Below are positions 1 to 9,408 of a DNA stretch of 64,000 nucleotides, in pieces. This stretch comes from Mesorhizobium sp. B2-4-3 (GTDB taxonomy: Bacteria; Pseudomonadota; Alphaproteobacteria; Rhizobiales; Rhizobiaceae), in assembly GCF_006442815.1 (NCBI RefSeq), contig NZ_VFVL01000007.1:147623-211622 (forward strand). Reading direction: 5' to 3'. The first letter of the stretch is position 1. Each line of letters opens with the position of its first letter. The translations under genes and the position numbers were made by a program. The notes below the pieces were generated by a model. That model was not told the DNA's origin. It ran no database searches and saw nothing but the letters and a program-made list of their open reading frames with translations.

Positions 1-376
1 GCGGCTTGCCGTCGGCGCCGACAAGGCGGTCGTCGACGGTCATCAGCTTGAGATTGTTGGCGGCCGCCTTGGCGACGATGCCGGGGCCGAGCTTCACATC
101 CGGCGTGCAGACGACGAACCCTTGCGCGCCCTGGGCACCCAGATTGTCGATCGCCGACATCAGCTTCTCGCCGTCCTCGGCGCCGATCTTGACGAGCGTG
201 AAGCCCTTTTCCTTGGCGGCCTGGTCGGCGAATTTCCATTCGTCCTGGAACCAGGGCTCCTCCGGCTGTTTGACGATGAAGCCGATCTTGGTGTCCTGAG
301 CGTAGGCCGACGCGATCGTGGTGACCGACAAGACGGCGAGAGCACCCGCGACGAGCGCGGTTTTCAAAAGTCGCAT
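1..376 (-). CDS. AraF-like sugar ABC transporter substrate-binding protein, 5' part only
   Basis: This gene runs off the left edge of the window, so only the N-terminal 125 or so residues are present. Reading the minus strand from an ATG at 376, preceded by a strong GGGAGGT ribosome site, gives a signal peptide ending near ASAYAQ and a mature start DTKIGFIVKQPEEPWFQ. This closely resembles the L-arabinose periplasmic binding protein AraF (KLGFLVKQPEEPWF), and a later VVCTPDVKLG stretch also matches. It should bind L-arabinose or a similar pentose or fucose in the periplasm for an AraFGH-type importer lying outside the window. It diverges from the GntR-family regulator at 579. Confidence 0.85.
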   Translation of the reverse strand, partial: MRLLKTALVAGALAVLSVTTIASAYAQDTKIGFIVKQPEEPWFQDEWKFADQAAKEKGFTLVKIGAEDGEKLMSAIDNLGAQGAQGFVVCTPDVKLGPGIVAKAAANNLKLMTVDDRLVGADGKP

Positions 377-432
377 GATTACCTCCCAGCAAACGGCCGG
401 GCGCTCAGCCCGGATTGGTTGTGTGTAGTCAA

Positions 433-467
433 TTTTATCATACCCGTCAATTGATCTGGTATGATAA
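433..467. promoter_or_regulatory. Perfect inverted repeat, probable operator
   Basis: TTTATCATACC (433-443) and GGTATGATAAA (457-467) form a perfect 11-bp inverted repeat around a 13-bp spacer that contains TCAATTGA. It lies in the 200-bp divergent region between the AraF-like gene and the GntR regulator, 57 bp from the former and about 110 bp from the latter. That position suits an operator for the adjacent FadR-type regulator. The role is inferred from position and symmetry only. Confidence 0.65.
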
Positions 468-578
468 ATGAGATAGGTAGTCCGATAAGTAGTCGCTGGC
501 GCAAATCACTCGTATCCGCTAAGGCCGGACCAATTGCGCGCAAACCGAAGGGTTCGCTGCCTTGGAGGAGGGGCTGAG

Positions 579-1337
579 GTGACCGAAACACCGAAGAAAG
601 CTGACGAGGACAAGGAAGAGCGCGAGACAACGCGCCGTCCGCGCGTCATGCCCGATGTGACCAAGGCGATCGCCTCCGACATTTTTTCCGGCCGTTATCC
701 GGCCGGATCGTCGCTGCCGACCGAGAACGATCTCGGCATCGAATACGGCGTCAGCCGCACCGTCATCCGCGAAGCGCTGAAAGTGCTGGCAGCCAAGGGC
801 CTGGTGCTGTCCCGGCCGCGCGTCGGCACCGTCGTCTGCGATCAGGACAACTGGAACATCATCGATCCGCAGGTGCTGGCCTGGCATGCGCCGCATGCGC
901 TGGACGACAAGCTGTTCGACGCGATCCTGGAAACCCGCCGCGCCATCGAGCCGCTGGTCGCGGAACTCGCGGCAACACGCGCGACGCTGCAGGAGATCGC
1001 CGACCTCGAGGCGGCCTGGCAAGGCATGGCCGGCGCCGGCGAGGACCTGACGCAGTTCTCGCGCTCCGACATCGTCTTCCACCAGATCGTCTACGGCGCG
1101 AGCCACAACCCGATCTTCCGCCAGATCGGCAAGCTGATCGATACGGCGCTGCTGTTTTCGCTGGAAGCCACGGCGACGATCTCGCCGGTCCGGCGCAGGG
1201 AAGCGGCGGCGGCGCATGGCGACGTCGTCGAGGCGCTGCGCATGCGCGACGCCGTCGCCGCGCGAAACGCGGCCGACAAGATACTCGATCTCGCCGCACG
1301 CGACCTCGTCAGCGCCAAGAAACTGAAAAACAACTGA
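579..1337 (+). CDS. GntR-family regulator, FadR subfamily
   Basis: A transcription regulator of 252 aa. The N-terminal winged helix includes [26 protein letters not shown], the GntR recognition helix region, around residues 47-75. The C-terminal half is a helical FCD ligand-binding domain. A GTG start at 579 sits behind a very strong GGAGGAGGGG ribosome site, and I prefer it to the longer reading frame from 534. It lies 14 bp upstream of the galactonate dehydratase gene, so the two are probably one operon. I infer that it controls sugar-acid use and its own divergent promoter through the repeat at 433-467. The effector is unknown, though galactonate or a keto-deoxy acid would be typical. Confidence 0.9.
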   Translation: MTETPKKADEDKEERETTRRPRVMPDVTKAIASDIFSGRYPAGSSLPTENDLGIEYGVSRTVIREALKVLAAKGLVLSRPRVGTVVCDQDNWNIIDPQVLAWHAPHALDDKLFDAILETRRAIEPLVAELAATRATLQEIADLEAAWQGMAGAGEDLTQFSRSDIVFHQIVYGASHNPIFRQIGKLIDTALLFSLEATATISPVRRREAAAAHGDVVEALRMRDAVAARNAADKILDLAARDLVSAKKLKNN

Positions 1338-1351
1338 GACCGGCAGACCGC

Positions 1352-2500
1352 ATGAAGATCACCGCTCTGACCACCTATGTCGTTCCGCCGCGCTGGCTCT
1401 TCCTCAAGATCGAGACCGATGCCGGCATCAGCGGCTGGGGCGAGCCCGTCGTCGAAGGCAAGGCGCTGACGGTCGAAGCGGCGGTCAAGGAACTGGCCGA
1501 CTACCTCATCGGCAAGGACCCGCGTTTGATCGAGGATCACTGGACGGTGATGTATCGCGGCGGCTTCTATCGCGGCGGGCCGATCCTGATGAGCGCCATC
1601 GCCGGCATCGACCAGGCGCTGTGGGACATCAAGGGCAAGGCGCTCGGCGTGCCGGTGCATGAACTGCTCGGCGGCAAGCTGCGCGAGACAATCAAGGTCT
1701 ATTCGTGGATCGGCGGCGACCGGCCGGCGGAAGTGGCGGCCAGCGCCAGGGATGTCGTGGCACGCGGCTTCCAGGCGCTCAAGATGAACGGCACCGAGGA
1801 ACTGCAGATCGTCGACAGCCATGACAGGATCGATGCCGTGGTCGAGCGGGTTGCCACGGTGCGCGCGGCGGTCGGCCCCAATATCGGCATCGCCGTCGAT
1901 TTCCATGGCCGCGTGCACCGGCCGATGGCGCGCATCCTGGTCAAGGAGCTGGAGCCATACCGGCTGATGTTCATCGAGGAGCCGGTGCTGAGCGAAAACC
2001 GCGAGGCGCTGAAGGAGATCGCCGCGCTCGGCTCGACGCCGATCGCGCTCGGCGAACGGCTCTACAGCCGCTGGGATTTCAAATCGGTGTTCGAGGAGGC
2101 GGTCGTCGACATCATCCAGCCGGACCTGTCGCATGCCGGAGGCATCACCGAATGCCGCAAGATCGCGGCAATGGCTGAGGCCTATGACGTGGCGGTGGCG
2201 CCGCACTGTCCGCTCGGACCGATCGCGCTTGCCGCGTGCCTGCAGCTCGACGCCGTGAGCTACAATTGCTTCATCCAGGAGCAGAGCCTGGGCATCCACT
2301 ACAATGCCGGCAACGACCTTCTCGACTACGCCGCCAACAAGGACGTCTTTCGCTATGAGGATGGCTATGTCGCCATCCCGGACGGACCCGGCCTGGGCGT
2401 CGAGATTGACGAGGATTATGTGAAGGAGCGCGCCAAGGAAGGTCACCGCTGGCGCAACCCGGTCTGGCGTCACAAGGACGGTTCGTTCGCCGAGTGGTAA
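1352..2500 (+). CDS. dgoD: D-galactonate dehydratase family enzyme
   Basis: A 382-aa member of the enolase superfamily (mandelate racemase group), the same length as E. coli DgoD. The residues known for DgoD are present at identical numbering: D183 and H185 in VDFHG, E209 in FIEEP, E235 in LGER and H285 in APHCP. The enzyme would dehydrate D-galactonate to 2-dehydro-3-deoxygalactonate in the cytoplasm, using Mg2+. It follows the GntR regulator by 14 bp. Substrate preference within this family is broad, so arabinonate or another stereoisomer is possible given the neighbouring AraF-like protein. Confidence 0.85.
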   Translation: MKITALTTYVVPPRWLFLKIETDAGISGWGEPVVEGKALTVEAAVKELADYLIGKDPRLIEDHWTVMYRGGFYRGGPILMSAIAGIDQALWDIKGKALGVPVHELLGGKLRETIKVYSWIGGDRPAEVAASARDVVARGFQALKMNGTEELQIVDSHDRIDAVVERVATVRAAVGPNIGIAVDFHGRVHRPMARILVKELEPYRLMFIEEPVLSENREALKEIAALGSTPIALGERLYSRWDFKSVFEEAVVDIIQPDLSHAGGITECRKIAAMAEAYDVAVAPHCPLGPIALAACLQLDAVSYNCFIQEQSLGIHYNAGNDLLDYAANKDVFRYEDGYVAIPDGPGLGVEIDEDYVKERAKEGHRWRNPVWRHKDGSFAEW

Positions 2501-2528
2501 GCCGGCAAATGATTTCGCGCGCAATTAC

Positions 2529-3188
2529 CTACAACGTCGCCGGCAAAGGCCCAATGGCGGCGAAGCCGGCTTCGGTCAGCGCGTAGACGCCGCGCTCTGC
2601 CCTGGCGAACCAGCCATAGTAATTGTGCAAAAGGATGCTCGCCGCGCGCGGCGAGAGGGTTTTGAGATCGCGCGGCCGCTTCGGACCGTCGGCCATGGCG
2701 GCGGCGCAGGCGAGCGCCTCCTGGCGATAAGCGGTCATGATCGGTTTCCTGCGCGTGCTGCCGCCGATGGACGGATCGCCCTTGCGGCGATGGTGCTCCT
2801 CGACCAGCCGTGAGCGCCGGCGCGGGTCGCGGCGCGGCGGCAAGGCGGCCGGGCTGAGCAGCAGCTCCACCTCGCCCTTCTTGCCGACGCCCAACAGACC
2901 GAAGCCGAGACGGCGGCACAGCGCGCGGAAGCGGCGGTCGTGCTCGCGGCCCTTGCCGCGCGCCGACATCAAAGCAGCCAGCCAGACCTCGTCGCAGGCC
3001 GCCGCGCGGTCGACGGCTTGCAAGACGAGCTCGAGGTTGAATTGCAGCTTCAATTCGCAAATGACGACAACCGGCGGCTCGCCGGCGCGGACGCCGACCA
3101 CGTCGCAGCCGCCGATCTCGCCCTTGACGGCGAAATCCATGCTCTCGAGGAACCGCTTCACCGGCTCGTAGAGGGACGTTTCCTGCAT
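2529..3188 (-). CDS. DUF2161 family putative PD-(D/E)XK phosphodiesterase
   Basis: A 219-aa protein whose N-terminus reads like a restriction-endonuclease fold: GGCDVVGV supplies an Asp and VVICELKLQF an E-x-K pair, around residues 27-50. The middle is basic (RRDPRRRSRL) and the C-terminal third resembles a small winged-helix segment. This matches the DUF2161 family, annotated as putative PD-(D/E)XK phosphodiesterases and common in Rhizobiales. Its biological role is not established. It sits convergent to dgoD and upstream of nothing obviously related, so it is probably a stand-alone gene between two sugar operons. Confidence 0.7.
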   Translation of the reverse strand: MQETSLYEPVKRFLESMDFAVKGEIGGCDVVGVRAGEPPVVVICELKLQFNLELVLQAVDRAAACDEVWLAALMSARGKGREHDRRFRALCRRLGFGLLGVGKKGEVELLLSPAALPPRRDPRRRSRLVEEHHRRKGDPSIGGSTRRKPIMTAYRQEALACAAAMADGPKRPRDLKTLSPRAASILLHNYYGWFARAERGVYALTEAGFAAIGPLPATL

Positions 3189-3254
3189 GCGACAGGCATA
3201 GCCGATTCGCGGCTGTCCGGTCGCGGGCGTATGACAGCTTGCAGCGCCGATTCT

Positions 3255-4532
3255 TCAGGCGCGATGCAGGTAATTCTCGATCGACCGAGCTTTCATCTCG
3301 ATAGAGAAGCCGGGTGCGCCTGGCGGCATATAGGCGGCGTCGCGGATCACACAGGGTTCCAGAAAGTGCTCGTGCAGATGGTCGACATATTCGATCACCC
3401 GTCCGTCCTTGCTGCCTGACACGGCGACATAGTCGATCATCGACAGATGCTGGACATATTCGCATAAGCCCACGCCACCGGCATGCGGCCAGACCGGCAG
3501 GCCGAATTTGGCCGCGATCAGAAGCACCGCCAGAACCTCGTTCAACCCGCCCATGCGGCAGGAATCGATCTGCACGACGTCGATCGCACCGCCGGCGATG
3601 AACTGCTTGAACATGATGCGGTTCTGGCACATCTCGCCGGTCGCGACCTTGATCGGCGCCACCGCCTTGCGGATTTTCGCGTGGCCGGCGACGTCGTCCG
3701 GACTGGTCGGCTCCTCGATGAAGAAGGGCTTGGCGAAGGCAAGGTCCTTGAGCCAGTCGATCGCCTGGTCGACCTCCCAGACCTGGTTGGCGTCGATCAT
3801 CAGATAGCGGTCAGGGCCGATGACCTCGCGGGCGATCCTGAGACGGCGGATGTCGTCGGCGCGGTCGCGGCCGACCTTGAGCTTGATGTGATTGAACCCA
3901 TCGTCGACCGCTTCCTGGCAAAGACGCCTGAGCTTGTCGTCGGGATAGCCGAGCCAGCCGGCCGAGGTGGTGTAGCAGGCATAGCCCTCGCGCTCGAGCG
4001 CGGCAATGCGCCCCGCCTTGCCGGCCTCGGCCTTCTTCAAAATCTCCAGCGCTTCGGCCGGGGTGATCGCGTCGGTGAGGTAGCGGAAGTCGACGATGCG
4101 CACGATCTCTTCCGGGCTCATCTCGGCGACCAGGCGCCAGACCGGCTTGCCGGCTTCCTTGGCCCACATGTCCCAGACCGCATTGACCACCGCGCCGACG
4201 GCGAGATGCATGGCGCCCTTGTCCGGCCCGATCCAGCGCAACTGGCTGTCGCCGGTCACGTGATGCCAGAAACGGCCGGGGTCCTGCTTGACCCAGTCGA
4301 GGTCGAGCCCGACGACGCGGTGGCGCAGCGCCTCAATCGCCGCGCAGCAGATCTCATTGCCGCGGCCGATGGTGAAGGTGAGACCATGGCCTTTCAGCGA
4401 CGGGACATCGGTGTCGAGAATGACGTAGGCGGCCGAATAGTCCGGGTCGGGGTTCATCGCATCGGAGCCGTCGAGGCTCTGCGAGGTCGGAAAGCGCAGG
4501 TCGAAGGTTCTGAGGTCCGTGATTTTCGTCAT
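3255..4532 (-). CDS. L-fuconate dehydratase
   Basis: A 425-aa enolase-superfamily enzyme, close to the usual length of L-fuconate dehydratase. The K-x-K catalytic pair appears in HIKLKVGRD, metal ligands in MIDANQ, FIEEPTSPDD and TGEMCQN, and the C-terminal end includes PHAGGVGLCEYVQH, typical of this subfamily. It converts L-fuconate to 2-keto-3-deoxy-L-fuconate. The next gene downstream on the same strand is the matching dehydrogenase-like SDR (4581-5312 lies upstream in coordinate but is transcribed first). Together with the mutarotase and the lactonase-like amidohydrolase this supports a non-phosphorylating L-fucose route. Confidence 0.85.
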   Translation of the reverse strand: MTKITDLRTFDLRFPTSQSLDGSDAMNPDPDYSAAYVILDTDVPSLKGHGLTFTIGRGNEICCAAIEALRHRVVGLDLDWVKQDPGRFWHHVTGDSQLRWIGPDKGAMHLAVGAVVNAVWDMWAKEAGKPVWRLVAEMSPEEIVRIVDFRYLTDAITPAEALEILKKAEAGKAGRIAALEREGYACYTTSAGWLGYPDDKLRRLCQEAVDDGFNHIKLKVGRDRADDIRRLRIAREVIGPDRYLMIDANQVWEVDQAIDWLKDLAFAKPFFIEEPTSPDDVAGHAKIRKAVAPIKVATGEMCQNRIMFKQFIAGGAIDVVQIDSCRMGGLNEVLAVLLIAAKFGLPVWPHAGGVGLCEYVQHLSMIDYVAVSGSKDGRVIEYVDHLHEHFLEPCVIRDAAYMPPGAPGFSIEMKARSIENYLHRA

Positions 4533-4580
4533 TGCTGCCTCGTGACTGATTTGCCGCCCACCCTGCCTGCCGGAACGGCC

Positions 4581-5312
4581 TCAGATCGACCAGCCGCCGT
4601 CGATGTTATAGGCCTGCCCGGTCGTATATGTCGCGCCGGCGAGATAGACGGCGAGGTCGGCGATCTCTTCCGGCGTGCCGATCCTGCCCATCGGCTGGCG
4701 GGCGATGAAGGCGGCGCGGGCCGCCTCATAGTCGCCTTGCGCCTGCATGCGACCCTGGAGCGAAGGGCTCTCGACGGTGCCCGGGCAGATGGCGTTGCAG
4801 CGGATTCCTCTCGCGACATAATCGGCGGCGATCGACTTGGTCAGACCGATGACCGCCGCCTTGGTCACGCCGTAGGCGAAGCGGTTCGGCACACCCTTGG
4901 GCGCGCCCGCCACCGACGCCATGTTGATGATCGAGCCATCGCCGCGCTCCAGCATGCCGGGCAGCACGGCGCGGATGGTGCGGATCATGGCCCGCACGTT
5001 GAGATTGAGGGCGAAGTCGAGATCCTCGTCCTTCATCTCGAGGATCGAGCCGGCATGGACGAAGCCGGCGCAGTTGAACAGCACGTCGACGCGGCCGATC
5101 TCGGCGAAAACGGCCTTCACCGCCTCGTCGTTCAGCACATCGAGTTTTCGCGCCGCAATGCCGGGCGTCTTGCTAAGCTCGGCCAGGGCCGCCTCGTTGA
5201 TGTCGGTGGCGTGGACGATGGCGCCGGCCTTGGCGAAAGCCTGAGCGCTTGCCCGTCCTATGCCTTGCGCGGCCGCCGTGACGACCACGACCTTGCCTGT
5301 GATATCAGCCAT
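4581..5312 (-). CDS. SDR oxidoreductase, probable 2-keto-3-deoxy-L-fuconate dehydrogenase
   Basis: A 243-aa classical short-chain dehydrogenase. The cofactor loop is TAAAQGIGRASA near residue 13, DINEA after strand 2 indicates NAD preference, NCAG follows, and the active site is a Ser in INMASVAGAPKG with Y-x-x-x-K in RFAYGVTKAA. The sequence resembles the BDH2/2-keto-3-deoxy-L-fuconate dehydrogenase group, and the next gene transcribed is L-fuconate dehydratase. It would oxidise 2-keto-3-deoxy-L-fuconate to the 2,4-diketo acid. The hydrolase for the following step is not seen in the window. Confidence 0.8.
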   Translation of the reverse strand: MADITGKVVVVTAAAQGIGRASAQAFAKAGAIVHATDINEAALAELSKTPGIAARKLDVLNDEAVKAVFAEIGRVDVLFNCAGFVHAGSILEMKDEDLDFALNLNVRAMIRTIRAVLPGMLERGDGSIINMASVAGAPKGVPNRFAYGVTKAAVIGLTKSIAADYVARGIRCNAICPGTVESPSLQGRMQAQGDYEAARAAFIARQPMGRIGTPEEIADLAVYLAGATYTTGQAYNIDGGWSI

Positions 5313-5331
5313 GTTCTTTTGTCTCCGTCTT

Positions 5332-5778
5332 TCAGCCCGGCCGTCGCTCGACGATGTAGATGTGATCCGCCGCCAGCACGACCTCGTCGCGCTGGTTCAA
5401 GACCTCGACACGCTCGATGACGCGTCCCGCGTTTGGCCGTTTCGGGTCGTCCTCCTTGGCGGCGATGGTGGTGCGCGTGCGGATGGTGTCGCCGATGAAA
5501 ACCGGCTTGATGAAGCGCAGCCGGTCGTAGCCGTAGGAGAAGGCGACGGGGTTGATGACGCTCGCCGTCAGGCCGACGCCGACCGAGAAGACCAGCGTGC
5601 CATGCGCGATGCGCTGGCCGAAGGGCGTCGTCTTCATGAACTCGGCGTCCATGTGATGCGGGAAGAAATCGCCGGTGTGACCGGCATGGACAACGAAATC
5701 GGTCTCGGTGATGGTTCGGCCGCTGGTGAGGCGCGAGGAGCCGATCTCGTAGTCCTCGAAATAGATGGTCTGTTCCAT
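5332..5778 (-). CDS. MaoC family dehydratase-like protein
   Basis: A 148-aa single hot-dog-fold protein. The hydratase signature region [17 protein letters not shown] carries the expected Asp and His, followed by [17 protein letters not shown] and a conserved [20 protein letters not shown] block. The last block is nearly identical to one in the second MaoC protein at 21553-22104, so the two are paralogues. MaoC proteins hydrate or dehydrate acyl-CoA-like substrates, but the substrate here is unknown. It lies between the SDR and the Gfo/Idh/MocA gene in the same minus-strand operon with short gaps. Confidence 0.8.
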   Translation of the reverse strand: MEQTIYFEDYEIGSSRLTSGRTITETDFVVHAGHTGDFFPHHMDAEFMKTTPFGQRIAHGTLVFSVGVGLTASVINPVAFSYGYDRLRFIKPVFIGDTIRTRTTIAAKEDDPKRPNAGRVIERVEVLNQRDEVVLAADHIYIVERRPG

Positions 5779-5786
5779 GTCCGGCC

Positions 5787-6860
5787 TTACGGCTTTTCGG
5801 CAAGCGGCGTCGCCGGCGCGGCACTCGATTTATAGGCGGCCTCGACCAGCGCCATGGTGTGCCAGGCGTCCTCGACGGAGCTGACAAGCTCGGCGTCCTC
5901 GCCGGAAGCAAAACGCTGGACATTGGCCATGCGGCCGACAAAGGCATCGGGGAACCATTCGCCGGCGAGCGGCACGCTGACCCAGTCCGACCCGCCCTTG
6001 GGATGGATTTCCAGAATATCGGGCTCGCCGCGCGGGTAGTCGAGATTGAGGCCGAGCTTGACGTAAGCCGCGCCTTCCGTGCCGCAGATGCGGAATTCGC
6101 AGGCCTGGTAGCGGCGGCCGAATTTGTGGTCGTGATTGATCGACAGCCCGCAACGCACGGTGTCGCCATAGTCGAGTATGGCGCTGGTGCGGGTCTGCGC
6201 GACCTTGTGGTTGGGATGGCCAAGCGTCTTGGCATGCACGCCCAGCGGATTGCCGAGAAGCTGGCGGATCAGGTCGAGATAATGGATCGAATGCATGGCG
6301 ATCTCGACGCGCGGCGCCTTCAGCAGGAATTCCCACAGCTGCCAGGGCGTATCGAGCGCCAGAAGCGCGTCGAAATCAACGACCTCGCCCAGCCAGCCCT
6401 TGGCGATGGCGTCCTTCAGCGCCAGCATCATTGGCGCGAAACGGAGCTGGAAATTGACCGCGGCCTTCAGGTGCTTGGCGCGGCAGATTTCGAGGATCTC
6501 GGTCGCCTCGCCGAGATAGTTGCCCATCGGCTTCTGGATCAGCGCCACCGCGCCGTCCGGCAGGGCCTTGAGCACCTCGGCGTGCCGGCCCGGCGGCGTC
6601 GCGAGGTCGAAGATCGCGTCCTTCACGGCGGCCGCTTCCTCGACCGAACGGAACGCCGTGACGCCCCATGTCTCGGCGAGCTTCCGCGCCTTGGCCTGGT
6701 CCGGATCGTAGAGGCCGGAAATCGGGAAGCCGCCCTTGCGGTAGGCGGGAAAATGCGCGTCGCCGACGATCGAGCCGGCACCGAAGGTGACGATCGGACG
6801 CGGCTTCGAGGGTTTCGGCCAGGACTGCGCCAGCGATGCCGGATCGAAGGCATCAGTCAT
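5787..6860 (-). CDS. Gfo/Idh/MocA family oxidoreductase
   Basis: A 357-aa NAD(P)-dependent sugar or inositol oxidoreductase. The N-terminal Rossmann domain contains [17 protein letters not shown], and the family Lys-Pro step is IQKPMGNY. The C-terminal half is the usual open-faced sheet. It would oxidise a cyclic sugar or related polyol. Its ATG overlaps the end of the mutarotase gene (ATGACTGA, 6853-6860), so the two are translationally coupled, which suggests it acts on the same sugar. The exact substrate cannot be read from the sequence. Confidence 0.85.
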   Translation of the reverse strand: MTDAFDPASLAQSWPKPSKPRPIVTFGAGSIVGDAHFPAYRKGGFPISGLYDPDQAKARKLAETWGVTAFRSVEEAAAVKDAIFDLATPPGRHAEVLKALPDGAVALIQKPMGNYLGEATEILEICRAKHLKAAVNFQLRFAPMMLALKDAIAKGWLGEVVDFDALLALDTPWQLWEFLLKAPRVEIAMHSIHYLDLIRQLLGNPLGVHAKTLGHPNHKVAQTRTSAILDYGDTVRCGLSINHDHKFGRRYQACEFRICGTEGAAYVKLGLNLDYPRGEPDILEIHPKGGSDWVSVPLAGEWFPDAFVGRMANVQRFASGEDAELVSSVEDAWHTMALVEAAYKSSAAPATPLAEKP

Positions 6861-7185
6861 GATGGAAGACCTCGTCCATCGACGCCCACCACTCGCCTTC
6901 CTTGCGGGTCGGCAGCGGCTCCTGGCAAGGCATGCAGACCGACCACCATTCCTGCGTCTTCGGGTCGGCAGCCATCTTGGCCATATCGGCGGCGTAGTCG
7001 ATGCCGTGATATTCGAAATAGGAGAAAAGCAAGTTCTCCGGCCGCTTCAGGTAGATCGAATAGTTCTTGATGTTGCAGGCCGAGATCATGGCGAGAACGT
7101 CAGGCCAGACAGCAGCGTGCAGGCGGACATATTCCTCGACCTTCTCGGGTTTTAAGCCCAGCACCATTCCCATGCGCTGCATCAT
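6853..7185 (-). CDS. L-rhamnose/L-fucose mutarotase family protein
   Basis: A 110-aa protein of the RhaM-like family (formerly DUF718). Recognisable features are the N-terminal RMGMVLGLKPEKVEEYVRLHAAVWPDVLAMI with the conserved catalytic His, NYSIYLKRPENLLFSYFEYHG, and the C-terminal WWSVCMPCQEPLP. It interconverts anomers of a 6-deoxy sugar such as L-rhamnose or L-fucose. With fuconate dehydratase in the same operon, L-fucose is the more likely substrate. Coupled to the downstream oxidoreductase by an 8-bp overlap. Confidence 0.85.
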   Translation of the reverse strand: MMQRMGMVLGLKPEKVEEYVRLHAAVWPDVLAMISACNIKNYSIYLKRPENLLFSYFEYHGIDYAADMAKMAADPKTQEWWSVCMPCQEPLPTRKEGEWWASMDEVFHHD

Positions 7186-7192
7186 CCGCCTC

Positions 7193-8305
7193 CTATTTCA
7201 TGATCGCCGTGGTGAATTCGGCGATGCTTCTTGCCTTCACGGCGTCCCAGTCCCAGTCGATACCGATGCCGGGCTCATTGGGCGCCAGCGCATGGCCATC
7301 CTCGATGCGCATCTTGGCGCCCGTTAACTCATCGAGCTGCGGAATATACTCGACATATTTGCCGTTCTGGATGGCGCAGACCAGACTGACATGCAACTCC
7401 ATCAGGAAATGCGGGCAGACCGGCATATCGAAGGCCTCCGCCGCATGGGCCACTTTCAGCCAGGGCGTGATGCCGCCAATGCGACCGACATCGACCTGGA
7501 TGATGTTGCAGCCGCCTTTCTGCATATACTCGCGAAAGTGCCTGATGGAATAGAGCGACTCGCCGACAGCGATCGGCGTCGGCGTCGAATTCGACAGCCG
7601 CACATGGCCGTCGATGTCGTCGGCCGGCAGCGGCTCCTCGATCCAGGCGAGGTCGAGCTCGCGCAGCCGTTCGGCGCGGCGGATCGCCTCGTCGACGGAA
7701 AAGCCCTGATTGCAGTCGGTCATGATCTCGTAGCCGTCGCCGACCGCCTTGCGCACCGCCGAGAGCCGCGCGACGTCCTCGGAGCCGTGCGGCTTGCCGA
7801 TCTTGACCTTCGAGCCGGTGAAGCCTTGTGCCTTCGCAGCCAGCGCATCGTCCACCAATGCCTGCGTCTCGATATGGAGCCAGCCGCCTTCGGTGGTGTA
7901 GAGCGGGCAGCGGTCCTTGGCGCCGCCGGCAAGCTTCCAGAGCGGCAGGTTCTGTTTTCTCGCCCGCAGATCCCAAAGCGCCGTGTCGATCGCAGCCAGC
8001 GCGATCGCGGTGATGGCGCCAATGGTGGTGGCGTGGGTGGCGAATTCGAGATCGTGCCAGATCGCTTCGATCTGGTCGGCGTCGCGGCCGATCAGGCGCG
8101 GTGCGAGATGGTCGGCGAGAAGCCGCATCACCGAGGAGCCACCGGTGCCGATCGTATAACTGTAGCCGGTGCCAGACGCGCCATCGGAATCGGTGATGGT
8201 GACGATCGGCGTCTCCTGGCTGACGAAACTCTGGATCGCGTCCGTGCGCCTCACCTTCGGCACGAGGTCGACCATGCGCAGTTCGATTTTCTCGATTTTC
8301 GCCAT
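7193..8305 (-). CDS. Enolase-superfamily (mandelate racemase/muconate lactonizing) enzyme
   Basis: A 370-aa enzyme with the barrel residues of the mandelate racemase group: K-x-K in GSKVKIGKP, Asp in MTDCNQGF, Glu in WIEEPLPADD, VGESLYS, and His in CPHFLMELH. It probably dehydrates or racemises a sugar acid. It is a second enolase-superfamily enzyme in the same operon as L-fuconate dehydratase, so it may act on a different diastereomer. I cannot assign the substrate. One base separates it from the upstream ABC ATPase gene. Confidence 0.75.
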   Translation of the reverse strand: MAKIEKIELRMVDLVPKVRRTDAIQSFVSQETPIVTITDSDGASGTGYSYTIGTGGSSVMRLLADHLAPRLIGRDADQIEAIWHDLEFATHATTIGAITAIALAAIDTALWDLRARKQNLPLWKLAGGAKDRCPLYTTEGGWLHIETQALVDDALAAKAQGFTGSKVKIGKPHGSEDVARLSAVRKAVGDGYEIMTDCNQGFSVDEAIRRAERLRELDLAWIEEPLPADDIDGHVRLSNSTPTPIAVGESLYSIRHFREYMQKGGCNIIQVDVGRIGGITPWLKVAHAAEAFDMPVCPHFLMELHVSLVCAIQNGKYVEYIPQLDELTGAKMRIEDGHALAPNEPGIGIDWDWDAVKARSIAEFTTAIMK

Positions 8306-8306
8306 G

Positions 8307-9404
8307 TCAGTTCCTCAGCGACTTGCCGGTTTCGGCGGAGAACAGATGCGCGCGGCTCAGATCGAAGCTCATGCCGATCCGGTCGCCGGCTTTCAGCGGC
8401 TTGGGATTGAGCATGCGCGACACCCAGTCGGCGCCGTTGAACTCGGCGAAGACCAGCGTTTCGTTGCCGAGCGGTTCGGTGATGCTGACCGGCAGCTCGA
8501 CGCGGTGGACTTCGGTTTCGCCGCCGGAGCTCAGGCCGTGGCCGGTCGGATAGAAATCGTCGGGACGGATACCGAACACGACCTTGTCGCCGGCCGCCGT
8601 GTTCGACTTGAACTGGCCGGGCAGAGGTAGGCTGTCGCCGCCGCTGAAAACAAGCTTGCCGTCGCTCACCGTCGCCTCGTGCAGGTTCATCGGCGGCGAG
8701 CCGATGAAGCCGGCGACGAAGTGGGTCGCGGGCCGGCTGAACACCTCGTCCGGTGTGCCGACCTGCTCGATATAGCCGGAGCGCATGATGACGATGCGGT
8801 CGGCGAGCGTCATCGCCTCGACCTGGTCGTGGGTGACGTAGATGACCGTCGACTTGACCTTGGCGTGCAGCTTCTTGATCTCGGTGCGCATCTGCGTGCG
8901 CAGCTTGGCATCGAGGTTGGAGAGCGGCTCGTCGAACAGGAAGACATCGGGATCTCGCACGATGGCACGGCCCATGGCGACGCGCTGGCGCTGGCCGCCG
9001 GAGAGCTGCGAGGGACGGCGCTCGAGCAGTTCGTCGAGGCCGAGAATGGCGGAGGCTTCGGCAACGCGCCGGTCCATGTCGTCCTTGGCCGCACCCGCGA
9101 TCTTCAAGGAGAAGCCGAGATTCTCGCGCACCGTCATATGCGGGTAGAGCGCATAGGACTGGAACACCATGGAGATGTTGCGCGAGCGCGGCGGCAGGTC
9201 GTTGACCACGCGGCCGCCGATGTCGATCGTGCCGCCGCTGATGTCCTCGAGGCCGGCGATCATGCGCAAGGTCGTCGACTTGCCACAGCCGGATGGACCA
9301 ACCAGCGCGATGAATTCGCGGTCGGCGATGTCGAGATCGATGCCGTGCACGATCTCCATGTTGCCGTAGCGCTTGGTGAGCTTTTTCAACGAAACCGTCG
9401 CCAT
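8307..9404 (-). CDS. Sugar ABC transporter ATP-binding protein, UgpC/MalK type
   Basis: A 365-aa ATPase. Walker A is GPSGCGKST near residue 38, the Q-loop is MVFQSYALYPHM, the signature LSGGQRQR and Walker B with D-loop FLFDEPLSNLDAKLR. A C-terminal TOBE/OB extension of about 130 residues is present, as in MalK and UgpC. It energises the importer formed with the two permeases at 9409-11174 and the binding protein at 11295-12611. It is the last transporter gene of the minus-strand operon before the catabolic enzymes. Confidence 0.9.
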   Translation of the reverse strand: MATVSLKKLTKRYGNMEIVHGIDLDIADREFIALVGPSGCGKSTTLRMIAGLEDISGGTIDIGGRVVNDLPPRSRNISMVFQSYALYPHMTVRENLGFSLKIAGAAKDDMDRRVAEASAILGLDELLERRPSQLSGGQRQRVAMGRAIVRDPDVFLFDEPLSNLDAKLRTQMRTEIKKLHAKVKSTVIYVTHDQVEAMTLADRIVIMRSGYIEQVGTPDEVFSRPATHFVAGFIGSPPMNLHEATVSDGKLVFSGGDSLPLPGQFKSNTAAGDKVVFGIRPDDFYPTGHGLSSGGETEVHRVELPVSITEPLGNETLVFAEFNGADWVSRMLNPKPLKAGDRIGMSFDLSRAHLFSAETGKSLRN

Positions 9405-9408
9405 GAAG

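Noticed and set aside
3483..5420. Long 645-aa plus-strand frame opposite the fuconate dehydratase and SDR genes
   Set aside because: GC-rich antisense shadow; the minus strand carries clear enzyme families across the same bases.
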